The translations under genes and the position numbers were made by a program. Positions 16,532 to 25,109 of a stretch of 64,000 nt of DNA are shown here, piece after piece (the first letter of the stretch is position 1; each line of letters begins with the position of its first letter). A model generated the notes under the pieces. The model was given only the letters and a program-made list of their open reading frames with translations. It did no database searches and had not been told where the DNA came from. Source of the DNA: Flavobacteriales bacterium (lineage in GTDB: Bacteria; Bacteroidota; Bacteroidia; Flavobacteriales_F; PHOS-HE28); NCBI GenBank assembly GCA_020635695.1, contig JACJZH010000005.1:62001-126000 (forward strand). Direction: 5' to 3'.

Positions 16532-17041
16532 ATGTCCGAAGGCACGGACACCAAGCCCAAGATCACCATCCGCCGCATCGGTGGGTACCTGCACCGTGTG
16601 GTGCCCATCGCGGACAAGAGCGGCCAGGTGCTCAGCTACGTGCTGAACCCCCTGATGGTGGAGTTCCGCACGCGCGATGTGCTGCAGGTGGCGGTGGGCG
16701 CTGCGCTGCTGGCCATTCCCGTGAGCCTCACCGAGGAGGCCTGGCGGTTGGGCGAGACGCTGCCGGTGGCCAACACGCTCGGCATCCTGGGCATCAGCCT
16801 GATCTTCATCGCCGTCTTCGTCTACTTCAACTTCTACCGTGCGCACTTCCGCGGCAACGGGTTCGAGTTCATCAAGCGCGTGGTGGGCACCTACCTGATC
16901 GCCTTCCTGGTGGTGGCGCTGATCCTGACGCTGATCCGCAAATGCCCCTGGGGCGTGGACAACGTTCTGGCCTTGAAGCGCATCGTGATCGTCGCCTTCC
17001 CCGCGGCCATGAGCGGCACCCTGAGCGATACGATCAAATGA
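16532..17041 (+). CDS. DUF2391-like integral membrane protein
   Basis: A 169-residue protein with a ~45-residue soluble N-terminus (basic, TIRRIGGYLHRV) and four predicted transmembrane helices (about residues 52-67, 84-104, 122-140 and 146-165). The pattern resembles DUF2391, a family of putative inner-membrane proteins of unknown function. The stop overlaps the start of the following RDD-family gene in ATGA, so the two membrane proteins are probably made together. Confidence 0.7.
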   Translation: MSEGTDTKPKITIRRIGGYLHRVVPIADKSGQVLSYVLNPLMVEFRTRDVLQVAVGAALLAIPVSLTEEAWRLGETLPVANTLGILGISLIFIAVFVYFNFYRAHFRGNGFEFIKRVVGTYLIAFLVVALILTLIRKCPWGVDNVLALKRIVIVAFPAAMSGTLSDTIK

Positions 17042-17541
17042 CCATGGGCCGCTCCCTCATCCTGCGCCGCATCGCTGCCTTCCTGGTGGACTACCTGGTG
17101 ATCATCTGCTACGCCCTGGCGGTGCTGGGGATCACCCTGGCCGTGGGCCCGCCTGCGCTCGGTCCGGTCTCCGGACAGCTGGTCGGCTTTGCCACGCTCA
17201 CGCTTCCGGTGTTCCTGTACTTCTTCCTCACGGAACGTGGACCACGACGGGCCACCCTCGGCAAACGCGTGATGCACCTGCGCGTGGAAGCGGCCGCGGA
17301 GGGAACCCGGGGCAACATCCTGCTTCGCAATGTGCTGAAGCTCCTGCCATGGGAAGTGGCACACGCGGGTGTCCACTGGGTCCGGCATTTCGGTGAGGAA
17401 GCGCCTCCAACCTGGGTCTGGGTGTTGCTCGTGGCACCTCAGCTCATCATGCTGACCTACCTGATCGGGATGGCCGCCAGCGGTGGGGCACGGGCACCGT
17501 ACGACCGGCTTGCCGGGACCTCGATCGTGCGCACACCGTGA
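17038..17541 (+). CDS. RDD-family membrane protein
   Basis: A 167-residue inner-membrane protein. The RDD signature is visible at the N-terminus (LILRRIAAFLVDYLVIICY, with R and D at the expected places), followed by a second helix pair (VGFATLTLPVFLYFFL), the ATLGKRVMHLRVE loop typical of RDD proteins, and a C-terminal APYDRLAGTSIV. The RDD family is proposed to include ion transporters, but the substrate here is unknown. It starts in ATGA overlap with the DUF2391-like gene. Confidence 0.88.
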   Translation: MTMGRSLILRRIAAFLVDYLVIICYALAVLGITLAVGPPALGPVSGQLVGFATLTLPVFLYFFLTERGPRRATLGKRVMHLRVEAAAEGTRGNILLRNVLKLLPWEVAHAGVHWVRHFGEEAPPTWVWVLLVAPQLIMLTYLIGMAASGGARAPYDRLAGTSIVRTP

Positions 17542-17634
17542 TGGCCCTGCGTAACGCGTTGGCCCTGGCAGCCCTGCCCTGCGTTGATCCTGGCGACCCA
17601 AGCCTTTCGAGAGTTGCGGTGATCGGCTCCTTCC

Positions 17635-17642
17635 TAACTTCG
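17635..17642 (+). promoter_or_regulatory. -7-like box of small membrane protein gene
   Basis: TAACTTCG, 5 nt before the ATG at 17648. Confidence 0.45.
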
Positions 17643-17647
17643 GATGC

Positions 17648-17953
17648 ATGGATGGCCACCCGCTCCTCGATCCTCCGCGCAGGCTGGCAGTGATCGTGCT
17701 TGCCGTGGGCCTGTTGTTGGCGATCCCGCTCATCGCCATGCAGTTCACCGACGAAGTGCACTGGACGAGATCCGACTTCCAGGTGGCAGGCGCGCTGTTG
17801 CTGGGCACCGGGCTGCTGGCCGAGGGCATCCTGCGCACGTTCACCAAGCGGAGCCACCGCTTCGCCTGGCTCGGGGTCCTCGGCTTGCTATTGCTGCTGG
17901 TCTGGGCGGAATTGGCAGTTGGCGTGTTCGGAACGCCGTTCGCAGGAAGCTGA
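17648..17953 (+). CDS. Small integral membrane protein
   Basis: A 101-residue protein with three hydrophobic segments (LAVIVLAVGLLLAIPLIAM, then FQVAGALLLGTGLLAEGIL, then FAWLGVLGLLLLLVWAELAV). Short polar loops such as FTDEVHWTRSD and RTFTKRSHR lie between them. I do not recognise the family, and the sequence gives no functional hint. The ATG is supported by the TAACTTCG box 5 nt upstream. It stands between the RDD gene and the SIMPL gene with gaps on both sides, so it may be a single-gene unit. Confidence 0.65.
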   Translation: MDGHPLLDPPRRLAVIVLAVGLLLAIPLIAMQFTDEVHWTRSDFQVAGALLLGTGLLAEGILRTFTKRSHRFAWLGVLGLLLLLVWAELAVGVFGTPFAGS

Positions 17954-18011
17954 AGGGCTTTCAGACGAACTAGACCCGCCATCCCGTTCCTTTGCGGAAC
18001 ACCCACTTTCC

Positions 18012-18743
18012 ATGAAGAACACCACCACCGCCCTGATCTTCGGCCTGGCCATCGTGCTGGCCGCACTGGCGCTCGGCAACGCGTTCAAGAACCGGAACCG
18101 CACTGCCGGCGACATCTACGTGACCGGCCTCGGGCAGGCGGACTTCACCAGCGACCTGATCGTGTGGGAGGGCCGCTTCGGAGCCATGGACCGCGACCTG
18201 AAGCAGGCCTACGTGACCTTGGAGCGGAACAAGGCCATCATCCGGGAGTACCTGGTGGGCAAGGGCATTCCGGAGGACAAGCTCGTGTTCAGCGCGGTGC
18301 GCACCAACCAACGGAACAAGGCCCTCTACAGCCCGGACGGCGACTACATGGGCGAGGAGTTCGTGGGCTATGAACTGTCCCAGAGCCTCACCGTGGAAAG
18401 TCCCGAGGTGGAGCAGATCGAACGCATCAGCCGCGAGGTGACCGAGCTGCTGAACCAGGGCGTGCAGTTCTACAGCGATGCGCCGCGCTACTACTACACC
18501 AAGCTGGGCGAGCTGAAGATCGAGATGATCAGCAAGGCCACCGAGGACGCGCGTGTACGGGCCGAGCAGATCGCCACCAACGCCGGCAGCCGGCTGGGCG
18601 ACCTGCGTTCCGCCAGCATGGGCGTGTTCCAGATCACCGGGCAGAACTCCGACGAGGAATACAGCTGGGGCGGCACCTTCAACACCAGTGACCGCGACAA
18701 GACCGCCTCCATCACGGTGAAGCTGGAGTACGAGGTGGAATGA
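18012..18743 (+). CDS. SIMPL-domain protein (DUF541)
   Basis: A 243-residue protein with one N-terminal hydrophobic helix (TALIFGLAIVLAALALGNAF) and a SIMPL/DUF541 domain: DIYVTGLGQADFTSDLIVWEG near residue 36, YEVTLERNKA-like helices, then VQFYSDAPRYYYT and TEDARVRAEQIATNAGSRLG, ending in ITVKLEYEVE. Bacterial members (YggE/BP26 type) are periplasmic or membrane-anchored, and the family is named for a mammalian signalling adaptor. The role is unknown here. A TTCCTTTG box is 17 nt upstream. The stop overlaps the next gene in ATGA. Confidence 0.82.
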   Translation: MKNTTTALIFGLAIVLAALALGNAFKNRNRTAGDIYVTGLGQADFTSDLIVWEGRFGAMDRDLKQAYVTLERNKAIIREYLVGKGIPEDKLVFSAVRTNQRNKALYSPDGDYMGEEFVGYELSQSLTVESPEVEQIERISREVTELLNQGVQFYSDAPRYYYTKLGELKIEMISKATEDARVRAEQIATNAGSRLGDLRSASMGVFQITGQNSDEEYSWGGTFNTSDRDKTASITVKLEYEVE

Positions 18744-19420
18744 TCCACCGGGCCGGTCCGCTTCTGCTGTTGCTGTGCACATCAGGCACACTGGCCGCGC
18801 AGGAGGACACCCTGGACCTTGGTGAACTCCGGTACGAGGTCATCGATGAGGCCGACTTCCTCCGCCATCGCGAACAAGGCCTCCCCGCCGTTACAGAGCC
18901 CGGTGAATTGACCGAGTTGGGTGATGGCCGGTTGCGACTGACCCATGGGGATGACACGCTGACCCTCCCCGAACGGCTGGACACCTGCATGCTGCACGGC
19001 TTCGTGCCTGCCCTGCACGCGCACTACCTGGTCTGCTTCGCCGGCGACGAGTTGAACACCCTGGAACTCGTGGACGCCCGGACAGGCACCCGGATGGACC
19101 TGCCCTACACCTTCGACAACGGGTTCCATGGTCTCGCGGTGTCGCCGGGTAGCGAGCAGGTACTGTTCTTCAGCTCCTACGACATCCCCTCCTGGGAGGC
19201 CTGGTACGATCATCGGGCCGACCTGATCACCTACCACCTGACGCCGGGAAAAGGGCTGGCCGGGATGCGAACGGGCCTCACCTTCGAGACCGGACGGTTC
19301 TCCATCGAAGAGGTGGTCTGGGTGGATGATCGATCGGTAGCCATGAAGGTCTACTTCGGTGACCAGCCGGACGAGGTGAACGCGGAGAAGTACACCTACC
19401 TGAGGGTCCTCCTCCCATAA
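18740..19420 (+). CDS. Exported protein of unknown function
   Basis: A 226-residue protein with a signal peptide (GPLLLLLCTSGTLAAQ). The mature part is acidic and beta-rich, with strand-turn repeats (LVCFAGDELNTLELVDARTGTRMDL, split as LVCFAGDEL then LELVDARTGT; LFFSSYDIPSWEAWYDHRAD) that suggest a small beta-propeller or similar fold. I do not recognise a family. It is translationally coupled to the SIMPL gene (ATGA overlap), so a shared envelope-related role is possible. Confidence 0.6.
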   Translation: MIHRAGPLLLLLCTSGTLAAQEDTLDLGELRYEVIDEADFLRHREQGLPAVTEPGELTELGDGRLRLTHGDDTLTLPERLDTCMLHGFVPALHAHYLVCFAGDELNTLELVDARTGTRMDLPYTFDNGFHGLAVSPGSEQVLFFSSYDIPSWEAWYDHRADLITYHLTPGKGLAGMRTGLTFETGRFSIEEVVWVDDRSVAMKVYFGDQPDEVNAEKYTYLRVLLP

Positions 19421-19428
19421 CGGTCAGG

Positions 19429-19436
19429 TACCTTCG
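19429..19436 (+). promoter_or_regulatory. -7-like box of DinB/GNAT pair
   Basis: TACCTTCG, 4 nt before the ATG at 19441. Confidence 0.45.
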
Positions 19437-19440
19437 GGCC

Positions 19441-19914
19441 ATGTCTGTCGCACACCACCTCGCCACGCACCTGCGCGGCATCCACACCGGCGGCAACTGG
19501 ACCGAGCGCGATGTGAAGCAGCAGCTCGAAGGCCTGGACTGGCGGGTGGCCGTTCGGGAAGTGCCCGGCTCCAACTCCATCGCCACCCTGGCCCATCACC
19601 TGAAGTACTTCGTGGGCGTACAGCTGCAGGTGCTGCGTGGCGGGCCGTTGGAAGGGCATGACCGGCTGAGCTGGGAGACGCCCGCGATAACCTCCCAGCA
19701 GGACTGGGACGGCTTGATCGCCGAGTGGCTGGACCAGGCCGCGGAACTGGCCAACCGGGTGGAACAGCTGACCGATGAACAACTCTTCGGACCCTTTGGC
19801 GACCCGAAGTATGGCACCACCTTCAGCAACCTGATGGGCCTGGTGGAACACACGCACTACCACCTGGGGCAGATCGTGCTGGTGAAGAAGCTCGTCGGAC
19901 AACACGTGGCATGA
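19441..19914 (+). CDS. DinB-superfamily protein
   Basis: A 157-residue four-helix-bundle protein. NSIATLAHHLKYFVGVQLQ near residue 45 and LVEHTHYHLGQIVLVKKL at the C-terminus supply the three His positions (near 52, 139 and 143) expected for the metal site of DinB/YfiT-like proteins. These are often thiol-dependent transferases or damage-inducible proteins of unclear activity. The gene overlaps the following acetyltransferase gene in ATGA, so the two form a small co-translated unit. Confidence 0.82.
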   Translation: MSVAHHLATHLRGIHTGGNWTERDVKQQLEGLDWRVAVREVPGSNSIATLAHHLKYFVGVQLQVLRGGPLEGHDRLSWETPAITSQQDWDGLIAEWLDQAAELANRVEQLTDEQLFGPFGDPKYGTTFSNLMGLVEHTHYHLGQIVLVKKLVGQHVA

Positions 19915-20444
19915 TGCACCCTGGAGGACCACCCACCCTGGAGACCGAAAGGCTCCTGCTGCGTCCGCACACCCTGGCCGACGTGGATCCCAGCTACCGC
20001 ATGAACCTGGACAGCGAAGTGAGCCGCTACACCCAGGACGGTGGCGTGGTGGACCGTGCCGAGATCGAACGTCGCATTCGCGAGAACGTCCTGGGCGACT
20101 ATGCGAAGTACGGGTTCGGCCGGCTCGCTGTCGTGCTGAAGGGGACCGACGCATTCATCGGCTTCGCCGGCCTGAAGTACCTGCCCGACCGCGACGAGGT
20201 GGACCTCGGTTACCGGCTCGTCAGTGCCCAATGGGGAAAAGGACTGGCCACGGAAGCGTGCCGGGCCTGTGTCGACTGGGGCTTCGACGTGCTCGGCCTG
20301 GAGCGCATCATCGCCCTGGTGCTGCCGGACAACCTGGCCAGCATCCGGGTGCTGGAGAAACTGGGCTTCGCCCATGAGCAGGACGTGGAGGAGGACGGCG
20401 CCCCCGCCCGGCTCTACGCCCTGCACCGGGATCGAACTACTTGA
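19911..20444 (+). CDS. GNAT-family N-acetyltransferase
   Basis: A 177-residue RimJ/RimL-type acetyltransferase. Visible are TLETERLLLRPHTLAD at the N-terminus, the acetyl-CoA-binding stretch DLGYRLVSAQWGKGLATEAC near residue 99, and LPDNLASIRVLEKLGF near residue 141. It uses acetyl-CoA to acetylate an unknown amine. It is coupled to the DinB-type gene upstream and converges on the LRR gene, overlapping its 3' end by 8 nt. Confidence 0.9.
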   Translation: MMHPGGPPTLETERLLLRPHTLADVDPSYRMNLDSEVSRYTQDGGVVDRAEIERRIRENVLGDYAKYGFGRLAVVLKGTDAFIGFAGLKYLPDRDEVDLGYRLVSAQWGKGLATEACRACVDWGFDVLGLERIIALVLPDNLASIRVLEKLGFAHEQDVEEDGAPARLYALHRDRTT

Positions 20445-22113
20445 TCTTGCAGTCCGGCAGCCGTTCCGCCAGCTTCGACATCACCTCGGGCCCCAGCTGG
20501 TTGCCGCTCACCGTCAGCTTCTTCAGGTTCTTCAGCTGGTAGATGCCTTCGGGCAGGGAGGTCAGCTGGTTGTCGGAGATGTCCAGCAGCGTGAGGTCGG
20601 TCAACTGGCCCAGGCTTTCCGGCAGCTCCGTGATGGCGTTGCCGTCCAGGTAGAGCTTGTCCAGCCCGGTGAGCTGGCCGATGCACGCCGGCACCCCGGT
20701 GAGGCCCATGTTGCGTGCGTTCAGCGTGGTGAGGCCGGACATGCCACAGATGCTCTCCGGCAGGGGCTGCCCGTTCAGGTCCTTGTCGAAAAAGGCGTTC
20801 AGCACCAGCATGCCGTTGTTCACGCGGCTCTCGTAACTGCCTCCGCCACCGGCCAGCATGGCCCCCAGGGCGCTTTCCAAGGTGGCCTCGCCGGCGTTCT
20901 GTTCCGAGGTGCTCGTCATGCTCCCCGAGAACTCGGCGTACTTGTCCTGGGCGATCAGGAAATCGATGTCCTCGTTGAACTTCCGGCGGCCGAGCAACTT
21001 CTTGATGTCCGGTGCCTCCACCAGGCTGGCCGTGTTCGCACTGCCATTGCTCGCACGGCCCTTCTCCAGGTCATCGATGAAGCCGTGGAAGGCCTTGAGG
21101 CGGTCCACCTTGTTCACGTTCACCATGCCCTGCTGGGCGAACTTCAAGGACTGGTCCAGGTTGCTGTGCGCTTTGGCGTAGTCCCCGGCGAAGGCACAGG
21201 CGATGGCCATGTTCTCATGCAGGCCCTCGGCCACGTTGGCGTTCACCGCGGCCTTCTTGTCGCTGGCATCGGTGCGTTCCAGCCACTTCTCCCAGGTGGC
21301 GATGGGGCCTGCCAGGGCCTTGTAGTCACCGGTCATCAGGGCATTGGCCGCCTGCACACTGGCCTGCTCGGTCTCGCTGTAGTCGGCGGCGTCGCCCTTG
21401 CCGTAGGTCAGGTCGAACTTCAGTTCGTCCTTCAGGAAGAACAGCCGCGGGTACACGCTCTCGATCATGCGGCCCAGCTGCACCAGCGCGGCCTTGCGAG
21501 CCAGCCAGTAGCCGCCCTGCAGACCGTAGGCCTTGTCCAAGGCCTCCTGGGAGTTGAAGCTGACCACCCGGATGGTGGTGGTGGAGCCTTCGGCGGTCCT
21601 GGACTGGGTCTCCACCTGCTCGTTGCCGAACTGCAGCTGCATGGCCGGATCCAGTTCCCAGGTGTCCAACACCTCGCCCCCCTTCACGGCCTGCACCACG
21701 GCCGGCAACCGGTAGTCCACCTTGTAGTAGTACTGCTTGCAGCCGTCCTTGGCGATCATGCAGGCCGCGTCCAGCAACTCCTTGTTCCCCTCGAAGGGCT
21801 TGCCCAGCGCCATGCGGATGGTGATGTCGCCGGTGCCACCCACGATGTCGGTCTCCGTAAGCGCCTCGAACTTGATCTTGGACAGCCGCTCGCCGCCCGA
21901 CTTGAGCACGTCCATGTTGCCCAGGTAATGCCGCAGGGTGTCCCTGTTGAAGGGCAGGTCGCCGGTGTACACCTCGATGCCCACCTGGTCCACGCCCGTC
22001 ATGGGCAGGGTAGGCAGGTGCAGGAAGTCCATCTTGACGTCCGTGCTGGAGGTCTTCTGGGCCGCCAGGGGAGTCGCCACGGAAAGAAGTAGCGGGAGTA
22101 CGAAGTGCTTCAT
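20437..22113 (-). CDS. Exported leucine-rich-repeat protein
   Basis: A 558-residue protein from the ATG at 22113, with a signal peptide (MKHFVLPLLLSVATPLAAQ). The first ~430 residues form a conserved-looking helical and beta region without a family I can name. The C-terminal ~100 residues hold about four leucine-rich repeats (for example LTGLDKLYLDGNAITELP and LTDLTLLDISDNQLTSLP). LRRs usually mediate protein contacts, so a scaffold or ligand-binding role in the periplasm or at the surface is plausible. The start is fixed by a TAGCTTTG box 33 nt upstream, which lies over the longer alternative ATG. The 3' end overlaps the convergent GNAT gene. Confidence 0.75.
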   Translation of the reverse strand: MKHFVLPLLLSVATPLAAQKTSSTDVKMDFLHLPTLPMTGVDQVGIEVYTGDLPFNRDTLRHYLGNMDVLKSGGERLSKIKFEALTETDIVGGTGDITIRMALGKPFEGNKELLDAACMIAKDGCKQYYYKVDYRLPAVVQAVKGGEVLDTWELDPAMQLQFGNEQVETQSRTAEGSTTTIRVVSFNSQEALDKAYGLQGGYWLARKAALVQLGRMIESVYPRLFFLKDELKFDLTYGKGDAADYSETEQASVQAANALMTGDYKALAGPIATWEKWLERTDASDKKAAVNANVAEGLHENMAIACAFAGDYAKAHSNLDQSLKFAQQGMVNVNKVDRLKAFHGFIDDLEKGRASNGSANTASLVEAPDIKKLLGRRKFNEDIDFLIAQDKYAEFSGSMTSTSEQNAGEATLESALGAMLAGGGGSYESRVNNGMLVLNAFFDKDLNGQPLPESICGMSGLTTLNARNMGLTGVPACIGQLTGLDKLYLDGNAITELPESLGQLTDLTLLDISDNQLTSLPEGIYQLKNLKKLTVSGNQLGPEVMSKLAERLPDCKIK

Positions 22114-22146
22114 GCCAGAGGTCGTTTTCGGTGGGGTTCCGGAGTT

Positions 22147-22178
22147 CAAAGCTAGCTGCCCTGCAAGAGCCTTGCCAA
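22147..22178 (-). promoter_or_regulatory. Promoter of LRR gene (-33 TTG and -7 TAGCTTTG)
   Basis: TAGCTTTG (22147-22154) matches TAnnTTTG fully. A TTG on the same strand (22176-22178) lies 21 nt upstream, the expected distance for the Bacteroidota -33 element. The ATG follows 33 nt downstream. Confidence 0.6.
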
Positions 22179-22199
22179 AGACCCCGCGGCCACGGTCCT

Positions 22200-22207
22200 T
22201 AGCTTGC
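22200..22207 (+). promoter_or_regulatory. Possible -7-like box of 145-residue membrane protein gene
   Basis: TAGCTTGC, 16 nt before the ATG at 22224. Confidence 0.25.
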
Positions 22208-22223
22208 CGTTCACCGCTCCGGC

Positions 22224-22661
22224 ATGCGACACTTCATTCCCTTCCGGACCGCCGCCACCTGGGCCTTTCGGCTCTTCCTGATGTTGGCGGTGTTCCACCT
22301 CGTCGTGGTCGTCGGCATCCTCGCGTTCGATCACGAGCCGGTGGACCTGCTCTGGGGTGGGCGTGTGGAGCCGGGCCAACTGCTGGAATTCGAGTTGTTC
22401 GCACTGGTCGTGAACGCTGCATGCATCGGGCTCGTGCTGCTCGCCTCCGGTCGCATCGGAAGCGGGACCGCCCAGCGGATCGGTCGCTGGCTCATGTGGC
22501 CGTTGGTGGTGTTGTTCATCCTGAACACGGTCGGGAACCTCCTGGCCACCTCCTGGTTCGAACGCATCATGGCCGCGGTCACGGTGCTGCTCGCCCTGCT
22601 CTGCCTCCGGCTGGCCATGGGGCCCGATCGGCCACCACCGGCATCCACCCAAGGGTCGTGA
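22224..22661 (+). CDS. Small integral membrane protein
   Basis: A 145-residue protein with four predicted transmembrane helices (AFRLFLMLAVFHLVVVVGIL, LFALVVNAACIGLVLLAS, MWPLVVLFILNTVGNLLA and MAAVTVLLALLCLRLAM). The loop DHEPVDLLWGGRVEPGQLLEFE joins helices 1 and 2, and the C-terminus is proline-rich. The layout is typical of small Bacteroidota and Firmicutes inner-membrane proteins of unknown function. No family is recognised with confidence. It is divergent from the LRR gene and convergent with the DUF4386 gene. Confidence 0.7.
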   Translation: MRHFIPFRTAATWAFRLFLMLAVFHLVVVVGILAFDHEPVDLLWGGRVEPGQLLEFELFALVVNAACIGLVLLASGRIGSGTAQRIGRWLMWPLVVLFILNTVGNLLATSWFERIMAAVTVLLALLCLRLAMGPDRPPPASTQGS

Positions 22662-22678
22662 TGGCGGGAAGGTCGCGA

Positions 22679-23368
22679 TCAGGCACGAACGCCCTTCACC
22701 AACAGGTACACGCAGAGTGAGAGCTCACCCGCCACCGCGGTGACCAACATGAGCAGTTCCGTGTAGGTGGTCAGGTCGGGGAACAGGAAGTTCGCCGTGC
22801 AGTCCAGCAGGTAGGCGAAGCCGGCAGCGACGATGCCCACGGCGATCCAGCGCGGGACCACATGACCCCGGAACAGCAGGTAGCCGAGCACCAGGCAGCA
22901 GAGCCCGAAGAACACCCCGCTGATCAGGTAGCCGGTGGCATGCGCCTGCAGGAAGAGCATGACCAGCGCATGCAGCTGGTCAGGGGCGAAGGCCGCACCT
23001 GCACCGCCCGGCTGCAGGAGCAACACCGGCCAGAAATGGTTCAGCAGGTTGATGCCGATCGCCGAGGCCTGGGCCAGACGGAGGAAGGCCGCCAACAGCG
23101 ACAAGCCGAAACTGAGCGGGCGCAACAGGACGAAGAAGGCAACGCCCACGGCCACATCGCACAGCGCCATCACCAGGTCGGCCACGAAGCCGAGCCGGAA
23201 ACGGAACGGGTCCTCAAGGATGCTGGAGGCCGTGGCCGCCGGATCCCCGGGTACCAGCATGGCCTCACGCACGCCGAGTCCGGCGTAAAGGCCACAGGCG
23301 ATGATGATCAGGTACATGAGCCCGGCGAAGCGGGCCACGGTACGGGGTGCGAAGGTCAGGGTCTGCAT
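22679..23368 (-). CDS. DUF4386-family membrane protein
   Basis: A 229-residue inner-membrane protein with about six transmembrane helices. The N-terminus RTVARFAGLMYLIIIACGLYAG and the segment LVMALCDVAVGVAFFVLLRPL match the DUF4386 pattern, as does the length. The family's function is unknown. Members often sit alone, as here: the gene converges on the small membrane protein gene and has a 136-nt gap upstream. A TAGTCTTG sequence 22 nt before the start is at best a weak promoter box. Confidence 0.85.
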   Translation of the reverse strand: MQTLTFAPRTVARFAGLMYLIIIACGLYAGLGVREAMLVPGDPAATASSILEDPFRFRLGFVADLVMALCDVAVGVAFFVLLRPLSFGLSLLAAFLRLAQASAIGINLLNHFWPVLLLQPGGAGAAFAPDQLHALVMLFLQAHATGYLISGVFFGLCCLVLGYLLFRGHVVPRWIAVGIVAAGFAYLLDCTANFLFPDLTTYTELLMLVTAVAGELSLCVYLLVKGVRA

Positions 23369-23504
23369 GGGTCCTTACGGTTTGCTGGTGCAAGACTACC
23401 CGGTCCCGCGACCCCGATCCGTTGACGTTGGTCAAGAACAGGTCAGGGCACCGCAGGGCTTTCACCAATGGTGAGCAGGAGCTGACCGAGCGAGGTGGCG
23501 TGGC

Positions 23505-25109
23505 TCAAAGGCCGATGAACCCGAACCGGTAACGCTGGCCGCCGTTGTGCATCTGCGCCAGCACCACCAATTGCCCGTTGGCATCGAAGAAGAACGGCGT
23601 CGTCAGGCTCATCTCGAACACAGCGCCTTCATGCAGATGGAGCAGGGGCAGACCATGCGTCCGATCCCCGTACGTGATGTGTCCATCGGGTTCGATCACG
23701 TAGAGGAACGTACCGTGGGCGGTCTTCTCGTCGAAGGCCTTCTTCTTGACGTACTTGGTCCCGTCCGGTTCGGTCCAGCCTGCGGGCGGGATGGAGGGCA
23801 CGCTCAGGTCCGTGTTGTTCCAGAACAGGAACAGCCGGTCCTCCTTCAGATAAGGCAGGTAACTGCCGAACTCGTCCACCGGGGTGCTGCTGCGCACCTC
23901 CTGATGCTTGTCGATGTGCCGCCACCAGTCCAGGTCTCCGCTCGACGCGTCCAGGCTGAGGACGAGCGCATCATCGTAGACCCAGGAATAGGTGTACTGC
24001 ATCGGTGATGAGCCGGCGATGGGGTCGCTCTTCTCCTCCACCTGCTCCAGGAGCACAAGGAGCCTGCCATCACCGTAGGACTTGCCCGGTCGTGTGCCCA
24101 GCACGTCCTTGATCCGCAGGTCCTTCACATGGGCCTTTTCGGCATTGTTCGCGAGGTGCTCGCTGCCGAGCATGGCCACCACCTCCCGGGGCCATCCCTC
24201 GGCACGGTCCACCGCCAGGGAGCCATCCGGACCGAACAAGGCGTACCAGCTGCCATGCACCCGCTTGTCGTAGTTGCTTGGCTCGGTGGTGTACAATGCA
24301 TACACGAACGCCTGACCCTCCGGCCCGATGGCCATCCGATGGTCCTCCACCTGCTTGCCGTCCAGGTGCTTGGTCCGGTGTACCTGCCAGTCGGAGCCGT
24401 TGGTGCTGTACAGGGCGTACATCCAGACCGGTTTCTGCCAGGTCTGTTTGAAGAGGTAGGCCCGCCCCTTGTCATCCACGACAAGGTCGTGGCGCGGAGC
24501 CTTCTCCGACCCCCAATCCAACTCCTGCTCCTTGTTCCAAAGGCGTTCGCCCGTTGTAGGGTCGAAGCAGGAGAGGCGCACCCTGCCCTGCATGTTCTTC
24601 TCGTAGGGCAGGTCGGCGAGCACCGCCAGCTTGGTGCCATCGGGGCTGAAGGCCGTGGAGAAGAAACCGCGGTTGCCCATCTTCTCCGCCGCGATCACGT
24701 CCAACTCCCGACCCTCGCCCAGCGTGCCGTCCAGGGCGAGGTCATGCATCAGCAAGGTGTGTTTGCCGCTGTCCTTGTGCCAGTGCGTCACGAAGGCGAC
24801 CAGCCGCCCGTTCACCACCTCGATGGCGTCCAGGAAGCGGCTGTCGCCCATGACACCGCCATGGAACTCGACCTCCTCCGTGGACACATGCGCCAGGTCC
24901 TTGGAATAGCGTTCCAGCCAGTAGTGCTCCACCGTGGTGGCGTCGGTGAGCGTGCGCAGGAGCACGAACCCGTCATCACCCAGCGTCAGCAGCCGTTCGA
25001 TGCGCCGCTCGGTGTGGTCATTGGTGACCGGCGGACCCCACCGGTAGACCGGCTCCTGGGCCTGTGCGACACCCAGGGCCAGAAGGCCCGCGAGACCGAG
25101 GACCCTCAC
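23505..25109 (-). CDS. Exported beta-propeller-like protein of unknown function
   Basis: A 534-residue protein with a signal peptide (MRVLGLAGLLALGVAQAQ). The mature protein shows repeated segments of the type GDDGFVLLRT, SPDGTKLAVLADLP, DDKGRAYLFKQTW and GPDGSLAVDRAEG, which suggests a beta-propeller of WD40- or PQQ-like architecture. I do not recognise a specific family and see no T9SS sorting domain. The start overlaps the stop of the upstream exported protein gene in ATGA, so the two are probably made as a pair. Confidence 0.65.
   Translation of the reverse strand: MRVLGLAGLLALGVAQAQEPVYRWGPPVTNDHTERRIERLLTLGDDGFVLLRTLTDATTVEHYWLERYSKDLAHVSTEEVEFHGGVMGDSRFLDAIEVVNGRLVAFVTHWHKDSGKHTLLMHDLALDGTLGEGRELDVIAAEKMGNRGFFSTAFSPDGTKLAVLADLPYEKNMQGRVRLSCFDPTTGERLWNKEQELDWGSEKAPRHDLVVDDKGRAYLFKQTWQKPVWMYALYSTNGSDWQVHRTKHLDGKQVEDHRMAIGPEGQAFVYALYTTEPSNYDKRVHGSWYALFGPDGSLAVDRAEGWPREVVAMLGSEHLANNAEKAHVKDLRIKDVLGTRPGKSYGDGRLLVLLEQVEEKSDPIAGSSPMQYTYSWVYDDALVLSLDASSGDLDWWRHIDKHQEVRSSTPVDEFGSYLPYLKEDRLFLFWNNTDLSVPSIPPAGWTEPDGTKYVKKKAFDEKTAHGTFLYVIEPDGHITYGDRTHGLPLLHLHEGAVFEMSLTTPFFFDANGQLVVLAQMHNGGQRYRFGFIGL

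Noticed and set aside
20224..22092. Long open frame antisense to the LRR protein, ~620 codons
   Set aside because: Antisense shadow of a gene with a signal peptide, repeats and a promoter.
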